Assembly (NCBI GenBank): GCA_023436065.1
Contig: JAEZKU010000056.1
Span: 1-64,000, forward strand
DNA: 64,000 nucleotides
Direction: 5' to 3'
Source: Bacillota bacterium
GTDB taxonomy: Bacteria; Bacillota; Clostridia; Lachnospirales; Lachnospiraceae
Shown: positions 34,316 to 43,804 of the stretch, one piece after another
How the letters are laid out: the number at the start of each line of letters is the position of its first letter
Numbering within the stretch: position 1 is the stretch's first letter
Program-made: the position numbers and the translations under genes
The notes under the pieces: model-generated
The model's database searches: none
What the model saw: only the letters and a program-made list of their open reading frames with translations
Told to the model about the DNA's origin: nothing

Positions 34316-36403
34316 ATGAATGTTTACTCTTCGGAAAAGATTCGTAATGTTGTTTTGTTAGGCCACGGTGGCTGTGGCAAGACTACTTTAGTCGAAGCCA
34401 TAGCGTATACAACAGGAGTTCTCAAACGTCAGGGAAAAGTGGAAGAGGGAAGTACAATCAGTGATTATGATAAGGAAGAACAAAAGAGATTGTTCTCCAT
34501 CAGTACAACAGTAGTACCAATCATCTTTGAAGACATCAAGATTAACTTTTTAGACACGCCGGGTTACTTTGACTTTGTAGGTGAAGTAGAGGAAGCATTG
34601 GAAGCGGCGGACGCAGCAGTAATTGTAGTTTCAGCGAAAGCAGGAGTTGAAGTAGGTACAATAAAGGCTTGGGATTTTTGCGAGAAGTATCATTTACCCA
34701 GAATATTCTTTATAACAGATATGGATGATGATAACGCAAGTTATCGTGAAGTAGTTGAAAAATTAACAGAGCTTTACGGAAAGAAGATCGCTCCGTTTCA
34801 TATTCCGATCAGGGAAAACGAAAAATTCGTGGGATTTGTTAATGTTGTTAAGATGGCCGGAAGAAGATTTACCACAGCCAGCAACTATGAAGAGTGTGAA
34901 ATCCCCGATTATAGTCAGGAAAATCTTTCGAAGTTCAGGGAAGTCCTTCTGGATGCAGTAGCTGAGACCAGTGAGGAACTGATGGATAAGTATTTCGCGG
35001 GTGAAGAATTTACCCAGGAAGAAATCTCCATGGCACTTCGAAATAATGTGATAGATGGTACTGTTGTTCCTGTTATGTGTGGTTCCGGTATTCATGCACA
35101 GGGTACTACGATGCTGTTACAGGCAATCGAAAAATATTTCCCGGATCCTTCCAAGGTTACTATCCAAGGGAAGAATGTAAAGACCGGTGAAACCTTTGAA
35201 GGTAATTACGATGAGAAGAAACCTTTTTCAGCCAGAGTATTTAAGACGATCGCTGACCCGTTCATCGGTAAGTTTTCCTTATTTAAGGTATGCTCCGGTG
35301 TGTTAAAGTCAGATATGACGGTTTGTAACTCCGATAGGGATACTGAGGAGAAGGTGAACCGTATCTATGTGCTCAGAGGCAAGGAGCAGATAGAGGTGAA
35401 CGAGCTTCGTGCAGGTGATATCGGTGCACTCGGTAAGCTGTCCGAGACTGTGACAGGGGATACCTTATCCACGAAGGCAACACCGATTGTTTATGATAGG
35501 ATCACTGTTTCAACACCTTATACCTATCAACGCTTCAAGACCAAGAACAAGGGGGATGACGATAAGGTATCCCAGGCTCTCGGTAAGCTGATGGATGAAG
35601 ACCTTACGCTGAAGGTAGTGAATGATAAGGAGAACAGACAGACCTTAATATATGGAATCGGCGAACAGCATCTGGATGTTGTAGTAAATAAACTTTTAAC
35701 CAAATATAAGGTTGATATTGAAGTTATGAAACCCAGAGTACCTTTCCGCGAGACACTTCGTAAAAAAGTACGTGTTCAGGGCAAATATAAAAAGCAATCC
35801 GGTGGACATGGTCAGTACGGAGATGTTCATATTGAATTTGAGCCCTCCGGAGATATGGAGAAGCCTTATGTTTTTGAAGAGAAGATATTCGGTGGTTCTG
35901 TACCTAGGAACTTCTTCCCTGCAGTAGAAAAGGGTATTGCTGAAAGTGTAATCAAAGGGCCTGTTGCAGGTTATCCGGTTGTAGGTGTGAAAGCAACTCT
36001 GGTGGATGGTTCCTACCATCCGGTAGACTCTTCAGAAATGGCGTTCAAGATGGCCACCATCCAAGCCTTCAAGCAGGGCTTTATGGAGGCTTCGCCGGTA
36101 TTATTGGAGCCGATTGCATCCCTTAAGGTATTGGTTCCGGATAAGTTCACCGGAGATATCATGGGTGATCTGAATAAGAGACGAGGCAGAGTTCTGGGTA
36201 TGAACCCTGTAGCAGGTGGTAAACAGGAAATCGTAGCAGATATTCCGATGTCCGAATTATATGGATATTCCACGGATCTTCGCTCCATGACCGGTGGTAT
36301 CGGTGACTTCTCCTATGAATTTGCCCGCTATGAGCAGGCTCCTTCCGATGTACAGCAGAAGGTAATAGAAGAGAATGCGAAGGAAGAGCAAGCTGAAGAA
36401 TAA
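34316..36403 (+). CDS. Elongation factor G-like translational GTPase
   Basis: A 695-residue protein with the five-domain EF-G layout and the length of EF-G. G1 is GHGGCGKTT (residues 16-24) in place of GHVDAGKTT, and G3 is DTPGYFDF. The guanine-specificity motif NKXD is replaced by TDMD at residues 134-137. Domain IV has GHGQYGDVHIEFEP, and domain V ends normally. This is the FusA2-like second EF-G of Firmicutes rather than the housekeeping one, which normally sits in the str operon with rpsL, rpsG and tuf. Its role may be ribosome recycling or stress translation. The ATG at 34316 has GGAGG upstream; the frame is open to 34214. Confidence 0.9.
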   Translation: MNVYSSEKIRNVVLLGHGGCGKTTLVEAIAYTTGVLKRQGKVEEGSTISDYDKEEQKRLFSISTTVVPIIFEDIKINFLDTPGYFDFVGEVEEALEAADAAVIVVSAKAGVEVGTIKAWDFCEKYHLPRIFFITDMDDDNASYREVVEKLTELYGKKIAPFHIPIRENEKFVGFVNVVKMAGRRFTTASNYEECEIPDYSQENLSKFREVLLDAVAETSEELMDKYFAGEEFTQEEISMALRNNVIDGTVVPVMCGSGIHAQGTTMLLQAIEKYFPDPSKVTIQGKNVKTGETFEGNYDEKKPFSARVFKTIADPFIGKFSLFKVCSGVLKSDMTVCNSDRDTEEKVNRIYVLRGKEQIEVNELRAGDIGALGKLSETVTGDTLSTKATPIVYDRITVSTPYTYQRFKTKNKGDDDKVSQALGKLMDEDLTLKVVNDKENRQTLIYGIGEQHLDVVVNKLLTKYKVDIEVMKPRVPFRETLRKKVRVQGKYKKQSGGHGQYGDVHIEFEPSGDMEKPYVFEEKIFGGSVPRNFFPAVEKGIAESVIKGPVAGYPVVGVKATLVDGSYHPVDSSEMAFKMATIQAFKQGFMEASPVLLEPIASLKVLVPDKFTGDIMGDLNKRRGRVLGMNPVAGGKQEIVADIPMSELYGYSTDLRSMTGGIGDFSYEFARYEQAPSDVQQKVIEENAKEEQAEE

Positions 36404-36436
36404 TTAATACTAATTAATACTATTAGTACAATTAAA

Positions 36437-36465
36437 TTGACTTTATGCCTACAGGTAGTTAGAAT
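36437..36465 (+). promoter_or_regulatory. Promoter of the purine permease leader
   Basis: TTGACT at 36437-36442, 17-base spacer, TAGAAT at 36460-36465; start expected near 36472. Confidence 0.75.
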
Positions 36466-36471
36466 AGCTAT

Positions 36472-36737
36472 TGGATAGTTCATCTGGTGTAGAGCAGAAG
36501 TAATAATAATAATCCAATTGATTTATGGAGGCCATCCTCAGATAATACCTATTTAGGTTTTGTTGTACGGAATTCAGATGACTGCAACGGCTTGACGGAA
36601 TGGCCTCTATTTTATTGTAATTACGGTGAAAACTCTTACTAGCTGTGTTTTTGGGGAAGGAACTATTTTAGGGGATGTATATAAAGGGAATATCAAAGGA
36701 TACCCTTTTTATAAAAACAATTAGAAGGAGAGTTTTT
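36472..36737 (+). ncRNA. Structured 5' leader of the purine permease, possible unassigned regulatory RNA
   Basis: An 11-bp stem (36525-36535 with 36600-36610) encloses two smaller helices, ACCT/AGGT near 36546-36558 and GTTG/CAAC near 36562-36587, and is followed by TTTATTGT. This gives a three-way-junction shape with terminator-like properties. A second terminator-like hairpin, AAGGG-TATC/GATA-CCCTT (36684-36707) followed by TTT, stands just before the ribosome binding site. The conserved core of the purine riboswitch was looked for and not found. Confidence 0.45.
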
Positions 36738-38156
36738 ATGGAAAAGTTTTTCAAGCTTAAAGAAAATGGGACAAACGTTTCCACAGAAGTTGTAGCCGGC
36801 TTAACCACATTCTTTGCCATGGCTTACATTATCTTTGTGAATCCGCAGATGTTGTCTCAGACAGGAGTACCATACGGTGCTGTATTTTTGGCGACTATCA
36901 TTGCTTCAGTAGCCGGAACTCTGGTTATGGGTCTTTTTGCAAATGTTCCATATGCACAAGCCCCGGGTATGGGACTCAATGCTTTCTTTACGTATACTGT
37001 TGTATTTGCCCTTGGATTTACTTGGAAACAGGCATTGGCTATGGTATTCCTTTGTGGTATCATCAACATCATTATCACAGTTACTAAGATTCGTAAGCTT
37101 ATCATCAAAGCAATCCCCGAGAGCCTTCAGCATGCAATCGGCGGAGGTATCGGTATCTTTATCGCTTACATTGGTGTGAAGGATGCCGGCTTACTTACTT
37201 TTACCTCGGATCCGGGAAAGAATATTGTATTAGACAGCGGAACAGTGATTGCGGACTCAAGCATCGTTCCTGCACTGGCTGAATTTAATAATCTTAAGCT
37301 TATTCTTGTATTAATCGGTATCATATTAACCTTTGTATTATTGGTACTTAAGGTAAAGGGTTCTATTTTCATCAGCATCATTGCTACTACCATCATCGGT
37401 ATCCCGATGGGTATTACAAAATTATCAGGTTTAGGTACAACTGCTAATCTGTCTTCCTGCATCAGCGATCTTGGGACAACCTTCGGAGCTGCATTCGGCA
37501 GTGAGGGTATGTTATCCTTCTTCGATGATCCATCAAAACTGCCGCTGATTCTGATGACAATCTTTGCGTTCAGCTTGTCTGATACCTTCGATACAATCGG
37601 TACCTTCATCGGAACCGGCAGAAGAACCGGTATCTTCAATGCAAATGATGAAAAGGCTCTTGAGTCCGGCTCAGGTTTTAATACTAAGATGGACAAGGCT
37701 CTCTTTGCAGACTCTATCGCAACCAGTGTTGGTGCTATTTTCGGAACCTCTAATACAACTACTTATGTTGAGAGTGCCGCAGGTATCGAAGCAGGTGGAC
37801 GTACCGGTCTGACCTCAGTAGTTACCGCAGCTTGCTTTGCTTTAGCTACGTTCCTTGCTCCTGTAGTAGGTATTATTCCTTCTCAGGCAACTGCACCCGC
37901 TTTGATTGCTGTAGGTGTTATGATGTTAGCTTCCTTTGCAGATGTGAAGTGGACAGAGCTTGAGGATGCAATTCCTGCATTCTTTGCAGCAATCTTCATG
38001 GCATTTTGCTATAGCATCTCTTATGGTATTGCAGGTGGCTTTATATTCTACTGCATCATTAAGACTGTAAAAGGTAAAGCTAAAGAAGTCAGCCCCGTTA
38101 TTTGGATTGCTTCTGCACTGTTTATTGCAAACTTCGCTATTCTTGCAATTCTCTAA
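36738..38156 (+). CDS. Guanine/hypoxanthine permease, AzgA/PbuG type
   Basis: A 472-residue membrane transporter of the nucleobase-cation symporter 2 superfamily, AzgA-like branch (COG2252). Hallmarks: VVAGLTTFFAMAYIIFVNP near the N-terminus, APGMGLNAFFTY, GIGIFIAYIGVKDAGL, and FADSIATSVGAIFGTSNTTT with ESAAGIEAGGRTGLT in the substrate-binding segments. About fourteen membrane helices are expected, and guanine, hypoxanthine or adenine are the usual substrates. AAGGAG lies seven bases before the ATG; an in-frame ATG at 36675 lies upstream of a terminator-like hairpin and is not favoured. Confidence 0.9.
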   Translation: MEKFFKLKENGTNVSTEVVAGLTTFFAMAYIIFVNPQMLSQTGVPYGAVFLATIIASVAGTLVMGLFANVPYAQAPGMGLNAFFTYTVVFALGFTWKQALAMVFLCGIINIIITVTKIRKLIIKAIPESLQHAIGGGIGIFIAYIGVKDAGLLTFTSDPGKNIVLDSGTVIADSSIVPALAEFNNLKLILVLIGIILTFVLLVLKVKGSIFISIIATTIIGIPMGITKLSGLGTTANLSSCISDLGTTFGAAFGSEGMLSFFDDPSKLPLILMTIFAFSLSDTFDTIGTFIGTGRRTGIFNANDEKALESGSGFNTKMDKALFADSIATSVGAIFGTSNTTTYVESAAGIEAGGRTGLTSVVTAACFALATFLAPVVGIIPSQATAPALIAVGVMMLASFADVKWTELEDAIPAFFAAIFMAFCYSISYGIAGGFIFYCIIKTVKGKAKEVSPVIWIASALFIANFAILAIL

Positions 38157-38186
38157 GCACTATTAACTAAAAAAAAAGAACATACT

Positions 38187-38232
38187 CCAGGGTACTGTTA
38201 CCTTAATACAAGGTACAGTACCCTGGTTTTTT
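38187..38232 (+). terminator. Terminator of the purine permease gene
   Basis: CCAGGGTACTGTTACC pairs with GGTACAGTACCCTGG and is followed by TTTTTT. Confidence 0.92.
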
Positions 38233-38358
38233 ATATGAAATATGTATTTCATGTAGAATAAGTGCCGTTTCATGCGGCTGAAGTGCATTACGGAAAATTT
38301 GTGATAGAATAAAGGTATCAATTTTTTCTAATGTACATAACAAAATGGAGGATTCAAA

Positions 38359-38868
38359 ATGAAAAAATTACTTGTTTTAATGATGGCACTCATTCTTTCC
38401 CTTAGTTTTATAGCCTGTGGAGGAGAAGAAGTTACACTTCAAAGTCAGACGGTCAACGAGCTTACTCTTGATGTTCCAAGTGATTTCGGTGAATTCAGTG
38501 AAATAGCAGAACAAATCAAATTGGCAGCAAACGAAGACAGCACGGCTACTATTACGGTCTCAGAACGTGTGGATGCACAGGGGGTAACCATCGACCTTTG
38601 GGATGAAGAGACATTTATCGCATCTGCGCTGAATGGCTTTGGTGATTTACAGGTCCTTGAGTTTAGCAATACAGCGTCAGCTGCCGGAAGCCCTGCAGTA
38701 TTTGCTCATTATACCGGAAAGAACTCAGGTGATGTACCGGTTGAGGGGTACATGTATTTTATATACTATGATGATGGCACATTTCAATCAATTGCGTTCA
38801 GCTTTAACAAAGATGGCGATACTTCGCTGAAGCAGAACATAAACGCAATTATGGACAGTATGAGATAA
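38359..38868 (+). CDS. Small secreted lipoprotein of unknown function
   Basis: A 169-residue protein with a lipoprotein signal: two lysines, a hydrophobic run to residue 19, and Cys20 in the lipobox SFIAC. The mature part is acidic, with Ser/Thr-rich beta-strand character and FSFNKDGDTSLKQNINAIMDS at the C-terminus, somewhat like the PsbP/DUF1795 group of lipoproteins that follow stress or cell-envelope genes. No function is assigned. It is a single-gene unit with an extended -10 (TGATAGAAT at 38302-38310) and the terminator at 38918. Confidence 0.75.
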   Translation: MKKLLVLMMALILSLSFIACGGEEVTLQSQTVNELTLDVPSDFGEFSEIAEQIKLAANEDSTATITVSERVDAQGVTIDLWDEETFIASALNGFGDLQVLEFSNTASAAGSPAVFAHYTGKNSGDVPVEGYMYFIYYDDGTFQSIAFSFNKDGDTSLKQNINAIMDSMR

Positions 38869-38917
38869 GAAGGTAATTATCAGTAGTCGCGATAGGCTGT
38901 TTACAGTGAGGGTAAAT

Positions 38918-38971
38918 AATAGAAGGTGAAAGGACCGGCATTTTACAATGTCGGTCCTTTCACCTTCTATT
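38918..38971. terminator. Bidirectional terminator with a 25-bp stem
   Basis: Arms 38918-38942 and 38947-38971 around TTAC pair with one mismatch or wobble. They separate the lipoprotein gene from trkH on the other strand. Confidence 0.9.
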
Positions 38972-38992
38972 GAAGTAATATGAATAATTACA

Positions 38993-40426
38993 TTATTTCT
39001 TCCACGTACTAGGTGAAAATAGCAGGATCAATGGAAATAATTCAAGTCTACCGGCAAGCATGTCTATCATCATCACGATCTTCGATAGAGGTGAAAAGGA
39101 ACTAAAGTTACCCATTGGACCAACGATCTCAAGTCCCGGTCCCACATTATTGAGGGTAGCCGCTACAGCGGTGAAGCTACTTGTGAAATCGAAATTATCT
39201 AATGAAACAATGATAAAGGATACAGTAAATAAAAACATATAAGAGATAAAAAATACGTTAATGGAGCGCATGGTTTCGTGCTCAATTTTATGGCCGTCAA
39301 ATTTTAAGATCTTAATGCTTCGTTTATGAAGGAGATAGGATAATTCTTTTCCCACCGTTTTAAACAGAATAGTGATACGTGATACCTTTATACCACCGGC
39401 TGTCGATCCCGCACAGGCACCGATAAACATGAGTACTACAAGTATGGATTTAGAAAAGGTTGGCCATTGATTAAAATCTACAGTTGCATAACCTGTGGTT
39501 GTGATAACTGAAGCTACCTGGAATGCGGTAACCTGAATTGACTTAAGGAAACCTTTCATACCTCCAAGATTAAAAGAAATCAATACAATGGCAGTAAATA
39601 CGATAAGAAAATAACTCCGCAGCTCCTCACTTTTCATAGCTGTTTTAAATTTTCGGAATAAAAGCAGGTAGTATATGTTGAAATTAACACCAAACAATAA
39701 CATGAATATGGTTATCACATTCTGGTCATAGATGGAATAAGATGCAATACCTGAATTTTTGATGGCAAATCCACCTGTTCCTGCAGTACCGAAGGTTAAT
39801 GTTACAGCATCAAACATGGGCATATTACCAAGCGATAATAGTAGGATCTGTAGTAAGGTCATTCCTATATAGAGCGCGTATAAGATAATTGCTGTTGTTT
39901 TTATCTTTGGAACGAGTTTTTCAATGGAGGGTCCGGGGCTTTCTGCACGAAGGATATGCATGCGTTCGCCACCTGTTAATGGAAGAATGGCTAGTATGAA
40001 TACAAGAATACCCATACCTCCGATCCAATGAGTAAAGCTCCTCCAAAACAGCATACAATAGGAGAGAGCCTCGACATCCTTAAGGATGCTGGAGCCTGTT
40101 GTTGTAAAGCCGGAGATAACCTCAAACAGCGCATCAATATAGCTGGGGATCTCATCGCTGATGTAGAAGGGCAATGCTCCTACAATACTGAGAACAATCC
40201 AGCCTAAAGCCACGCTTACAAAGCCCTCCTTTGAGAAAAATATTCTGCTCTTCGGTTTATGGAGGATCAGAGGGATACCGATCAATAAGCATAATCCAAG
40301 TGTAATTAAGAAAGCATATCCGCTTTTTTCTCCATAAATGATGGCTACGATAATCGGGAGGGACAGTAATCCTGCTTCAACAGTTAATATCCAACCTATG
40401 ATATAAAGAACAATTGATTTATTCAT
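38993..40426 (-). CDS. trkH: Potassium uptake protein TrkH
   Basis: A 477-residue channel-like K+ transporter subunit. The four pore loops that build the selectivity filter are visible: GFTTTGSSILKD, GTAGTGGFAIKN, VITTTGYATVDF and TLNNVGPGLE. About ten to twelve membrane segments are present. It works with the cytoplasmic NAD/ATP-binding ring TrkA, encoded directly upstream (14 bases apart). In related systems c-di-AMP or nucleotides bound to TrkA gate the channel. Confidence 0.95.
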   Translation of the reverse strand: MNKSIVLYIIGWILTVEAGLLSLPIIVAIIYGEKSGYAFLITLGLCLLIGIPLILHKPKSRIFFSKEGFVSVALGWIVLSIVGALPFYISDEIPSYIDALFEVISGFTTTGSSILKDVEALSYCMLFWRSFTHWIGGMGILVFILAILPLTGGERMHILRAESPGPSIEKLVPKIKTTAIILYALYIGMTLLQILLLSLGNMPMFDAVTLTFGTAGTGGFAIKNSGIASYSIYDQNVITIFMLLFGVNFNIYYLLLFRKFKTAMKSEELRSYFLIVFTAIVLISFNLGGMKGFLKSIQVTAFQVASVITTTGYATVDFNQWPTFSKSILVVLMFIGACAGSTAGGIKVSRITILFKTVGKELSYLLHKRSIKILKFDGHKIEHETMRSINVFFISYMFLFTVSFIIVSLDNFDFTSSFTAVAATLNNVGPGLEIVGPMGNFSSFSPLSKIVMMIDMLAGRLELFPLILLFSPSTWKK

Positions 40427-40440
40427 ATAGGCACCCTTTT

Positions 40441-41796
40441 CTATTGTAAAATATCGTTAAGGTCATTTAACCCGGTAATCGTTGTGACAATAATGGCAGT
40501 ATCTCCGAATTGCAGTGTCGATTGTCCATCAGGTATTATGATTTTGTTCTTACGATTAATGCAACACAGCAATACATTTTCATTCAATTTTAACTTGGAC
40601 AAAGGGACGCCCACCAACTTTGAATTACTCTTCACACGAAATTCCAGAGCTTCTGCTTTATCATTGATGATTTTATATAAGGTTTCTACATTGCTTCCCT
40701 TCGGGTTTTGCATAATACGGATGTACTGAACAATGCGGTCGGCTGTGATAAGCTTTGGCTTGATGATTTTTCCCAGAGACATATCTTCAATCACTTCATC
40801 AAAGGTCAAACGCGTTATTTTAGTGAAGATCTTCGCTTTGGAATTCTTCTGGGCATAAAGAGATAATAGGATGTTCTCTTCGTCCAGATTCGTGAGCGAA
40901 ATAAAAGCATCCATGCTCTCAATTCCTTCTTCCAGCAGGACATTTTGATCAGAAGCATTGGCATGAATGATTAAGGCTTCCGGCAACATTTCACTTAATT
41001 GCTCGCAACGTTCCAGTATCTGTTCCACTATCTTAACGCGGATACCCACTTCTATTAATTTTCTTGCAAGATATACAGAGATATTGCTACCACCGATGAT
41101 CATCACAGTTTTTGTTGATGGTGAGGTAATACCTACTTTACGAAAGAATTCTAATGCATTCTTTGGTGTAGCGACGATGGATATCCTATCGCCGGCCTCT
41201 AAAATCGAATCTCCGGACGGAATAAAGACTTGTCCATTACGTAATATCGCACATACAAGGATATTACAGTGGAACCGAATTGGTATTTCCTTGATTTTAA
41301 TTTGATCCAGAATAGAACCAGTCGGAATCTGCAGATGGAGAAGCTCTACCTTACCTTTTGAAAAAGTTTCAATATCGATAGCGGAGGGTAGCCTTATTAA
41401 TCGGGCAATATCAGAGGCTGTCTCCAATTCCGGATTAATAATCATAGAAAGTCCCATTTCTTCTCTGATGAATTCAATTTCATTATGATATTCCGGATTA
41501 CGTACTCTTGCTATGGTATGACAATCACCGGCCTTTTTTGCGATGATACAACAGAGTAGGTTTAATTCATCTGAACCGGTTACAGCGATCAGTAAATCAG
41601 CTTCTTCGATTCCTGCAGATATCAGAATGTTATAGCTCGCCCCATTGCCAACTAAACCCATAACATCAAGTGTCTCAGTGATGTTATTGATTGCAGAGGC
41701 TTTATTATCGATCACTGTAATTTCATGTCCCTCCCGATCCAGTAGTTCGGCAAGAGCGGATCCTACTTTACCACAGCCTATAATAATTATTTTCAT
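40441..41796 (-). CDS. trkA: Potassium uptake regulatory protein TrkA
   Basis: A 451-residue protein made of two RCK (TrkA-N plus TrkA-C) units. The first has IIIGCGKVGSALAELL and the NAD-contact IDNKASAINN; the second begins at IIGGSNISVYLARKL, where the glycine pattern is degenerate, so only the first half may bind dinucleotide normally. It gates TrkH, encoded next. GTG at 41811 is in frame, but its codon overlaps the ribosome binding site AAGGAG; ATG at 41796 gives the normal TrkA N-terminus. Two direct repeats lie upstream of its promoter (41905-41935). Confidence 0.93.
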   Translation of the reverse strand: MKIIIIGCGKVGSALAELLDREGHEITVIDNKASAINNITETLDVMGLVGNGASYNILISAGIEEADLLIAVTGSDELNLLCCIIAKKAGDCHTIARVRNPEYHNEIEFIREEMGLSMIINPELETASDIARLIRLPSAIDIETFSKGKVELLHLQIPTGSILDQIKIKEIPIRFHCNILVCAILRNGQVFIPSGDSILEAGDRISIVATPKNALEFFRKVGITSPSTKTVMIIGGSNISVYLARKLIEVGIRVKIVEQILERCEQLSEMLPEALIIHANASDQNVLLEEGIESMDAFISLTNLDEENILLSLYAQKNSKAKIFTKITRLTFDEVIEDMSLGKIIKPKLITADRIVQYIRIMQNPKGSNVETLYKIINDKAEALEFRVKSNSKLVGVPLSKLKLNENVLLCCINRKNKIIIPDGQSTLQFGDTAIIVTTITGLNDLNDILQ

Positions 41797-41834
41797 TTTC
41801 TCTTGATACACTCCTTTGATGATTTCATTTAATC

Positions 41835-41935
41835 ATTATAGCACATTTAATTATTCTTTACATTAGAATGTACTAACTTAACTGCAAAATAAGTTCCCTT
41901 TACCATTCGTGCAGAATAAGATACGATTCGTGCAG
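41835..41935 (-). promoter_or_regulatory. trkA promoter region with two 10-bp direct repeats
   Basis: The -10 TATAAT lies at 41840-41835 on the minus strand and the -35 is poor. ATTCGTGCAG (plus strand) occurs at 41905-41914 and 41926-41935, starts 21 bases apart, about two helical turns, upstream of the promoter. This fits an activator site for trkA-trkH (inference). Confidence 0.5.
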
Positions 41936-42112
41936 TAAACGGCTATTGATCGAAAAATCTGTAATTATTATTTCTTGTAATAACGTATATAAAAAGATTA
42001 AACTAACTGTGGTATAGTGTGAAACTATAAACTAAATTAATGTGTGCCCGGTATTAGCTATTGTGGCGGATTGATAAACTTATTGGCATGAATATTATAG
42101 TACCGTAAAAGG

Positions 42113-42154
42113 AAGGCTCTACCTGTACAGTAATCACTGTGCAGGCAGAGCCTT
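42113..42154 (-). terminator. Terminator of the uracil/xanthine permease gene
   Basis: AAGGCTCTACCTGTACAG (42113-42130) pairs with CTGTGCAGGCAGAGCCTT (42137-42154), 16 of 18 pairs, with TCCTTTTACGG following on the minus strand. An outer helix (42039-42049 with 42168-42178) surrounds it; see findings. The rest of 41941-42112 shows no gene. Confidence 0.75.
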
Positions 42155-42215
42155 ATATTTGTCCTGTGGACACACATTGTTATATCAATAGGTGTAATTG
42201 CAATTCAATTTGATA

Positions 42216-43631
42216 TTATTCGGCATCTGATTCCGCTGATATAGATGCTGTAGCAGCCGTTTCCTCAGCAGGTGCTTCTTCCTTTTCACCGATGGAGAGA
42301 AGCAGGTTGAATACGATACCAACAACAGCTGCGGTTGCGAGAGCCGGGAACTGTGTTCCGAACATCGGGATCATACCACCTTGAAATCCGAAGCTTCCGC
42401 CGAGACCGACGATCAGGATGATGGCGATAATAGCCAGGTTTTTGGATTTGAACATATCTACCTTACGATCCATCATGATTGTTACACCCTGTGCAGCGAT
42501 AACACCAAACAGGTAGATGGAAAGTCCACCAATGACTGCAGTAGGAATGGAATATACGATGTTGATCAAAGGGGTGAAGCAGGAGATAACCATAGTAATG
42601 ATGGAAGCCGTAAGGAGTACCGGGATAGAGAATACCTTAGAGATAGCCATGGTACTGATATTCTCACCATAGTTGGTACCTGCAGGACCGCCGATCATAC
42701 CGGATACGATATCACCGATACCGTCACCGATTAAGTTTAAGCCCAATTTATCAGCAATATTGTATTTCTTATCAGATTTCATCTTCTTTGCAAGATCGTT
42801 CACATAAATGTCAAGCTGATAAACATGTGCTGTGGACTCGGGGATAGTTGCGATCGCAATCGGCATGATTGCTGCAACTGCTGCTAAGGAAGGCTTCGGG
42901 AAAGTAATCTTAGGGAAGTCGAAGATACGAGTACTCTCGATTGTGTTGAAGTTTACAAAAGGAATACCTGTAATCGCTCCAATGATTAACGCAGCAACAT
43001 ATCCTGTCAAAAGACCAAAAAGAATAGGCAACTGACTCAGCTTGCCCTTCAAGTATACAGAATATGCAATTGTTGAAATAAGGGTGATAATAGCAATAAC
43101 CCATGCCATATTAGAAGCAAGAGCTGTCTTGGTATCATCAACGGTAGGAAAAGCTGCTGCATTTCCCATAGCATTTGCTGCAAGGGATAAACCGATGATC
43201 ATTGCGATACTGCCTGTAACTGTAGGGGGAAGAATTTTGTCGATAGTTTTTCTTCCGGTACGCTGGATGATAAGACCTGCGGCGATTGAAACGAGACCTG
43301 ACATTACGATACCAAACTGTGCAACAGATATTTTTTGATCTAGGGAATAATTAGCGAATTGTTCTGCTGCCATGATGGAAGAAATTGCTGCGATGTAAGA
43401 GAAACTGGAACCGTAATAAAGAGGTATCTTTCTACCTGTAACAAAGATGAAACAAAAGGTTGCCAAGCCACTTGCGAAAATAGTTGTCGATACGTGGAAT
43501 CCTGTGATTAATGCAACAAGAACGGTTGCTGGGAACATTACAACGATCTGCTGCAATGCAAATAAGATAAGTTCCACGAACGGGGGTCTTTGATCCGGCA
43601 AATAGCCGATCGGTTGATTCTTTGAAGCCAT
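42216..43631 (-). CDS. Uracil/xanthine permease family transporter (NCS2)
   Basis: A 471-residue transporter with about fourteen membrane helices, of the NCS2 family (UraA/PbuX/UacT). YGSSFSYIAAISSIM near residue 75, PPTVTGSIAMIIGLSLA, AVAAIMPIAIATIPESTAHV with the substrate-binding Glu, and GPAGTNYGENISTMAIS are the hallmark segments. The C-terminal 25 residues are acidic and alanine-rich (EKEEAPAEETAATAS). It is expected to be a proton symporter for uracil or xanthine; the sequence alone does not decide which. AGGAGG precedes the ATG. It is transcribed alone. Confidence 0.88.
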   Translation of the reverse strand: MASKNQPIGYLPDQRPPFVELILFALQQIVVMFPATVLVALITGFHVSTTIFASGLATFCFIFVTGRKIPLYYGSSFSYIAAISSIMAAEQFANYSLDQKISVAQFGIVMSGLVSIAAGLIIQRTGRKTIDKILPPTVTGSIAMIIGLSLAANAMGNAAAFPTVDDTKTALASNMAWVIAIITLISTIAYSVYLKGKLSQLPILFGLLTGYVAALIIGAITGIPFVNFNTIESTRIFDFPKITFPKPSLAAVAAIMPIAIATIPESTAHVYQLDIYVNDLAKKMKSDKKYNIADKLGLNLIGDGIGDIVSGMIGGPAGTNYGENISTMAISKVFSIPVLLTASIITMVISCFTPLINIVYSIPTAVIGGLSIYLFGVIAAQGVTIMMDRKVDMFKSKNLAIIAIILIVGLGGSFGFQGGMIPMFGTQFPALATAAVVGIVFNLLLSIGEKEEAPAEETAATASISAESDAE

Positions 43632-43804
43632 GTTAAATTTACCTCCTGGGATTTTTTTTATTTTGACATACTTTTTATGTTTTGTAAAGTAGGAATCGTG
43701 TCAATCGAACAAAAAATTTGAAAAATTAGCTGGATTAATTATTGGGGGAGTCTGTTACTGTTTAAATGTGCCTATTTAGGTAGGATTTAGGGGACTGGGA
43801 TTGG

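Noticed and set aside
36472..36620. Purine riboswitch ahead of the permease
   Set aside because: The conserved junction bases and loop-loop sequences of the purine class are not present.
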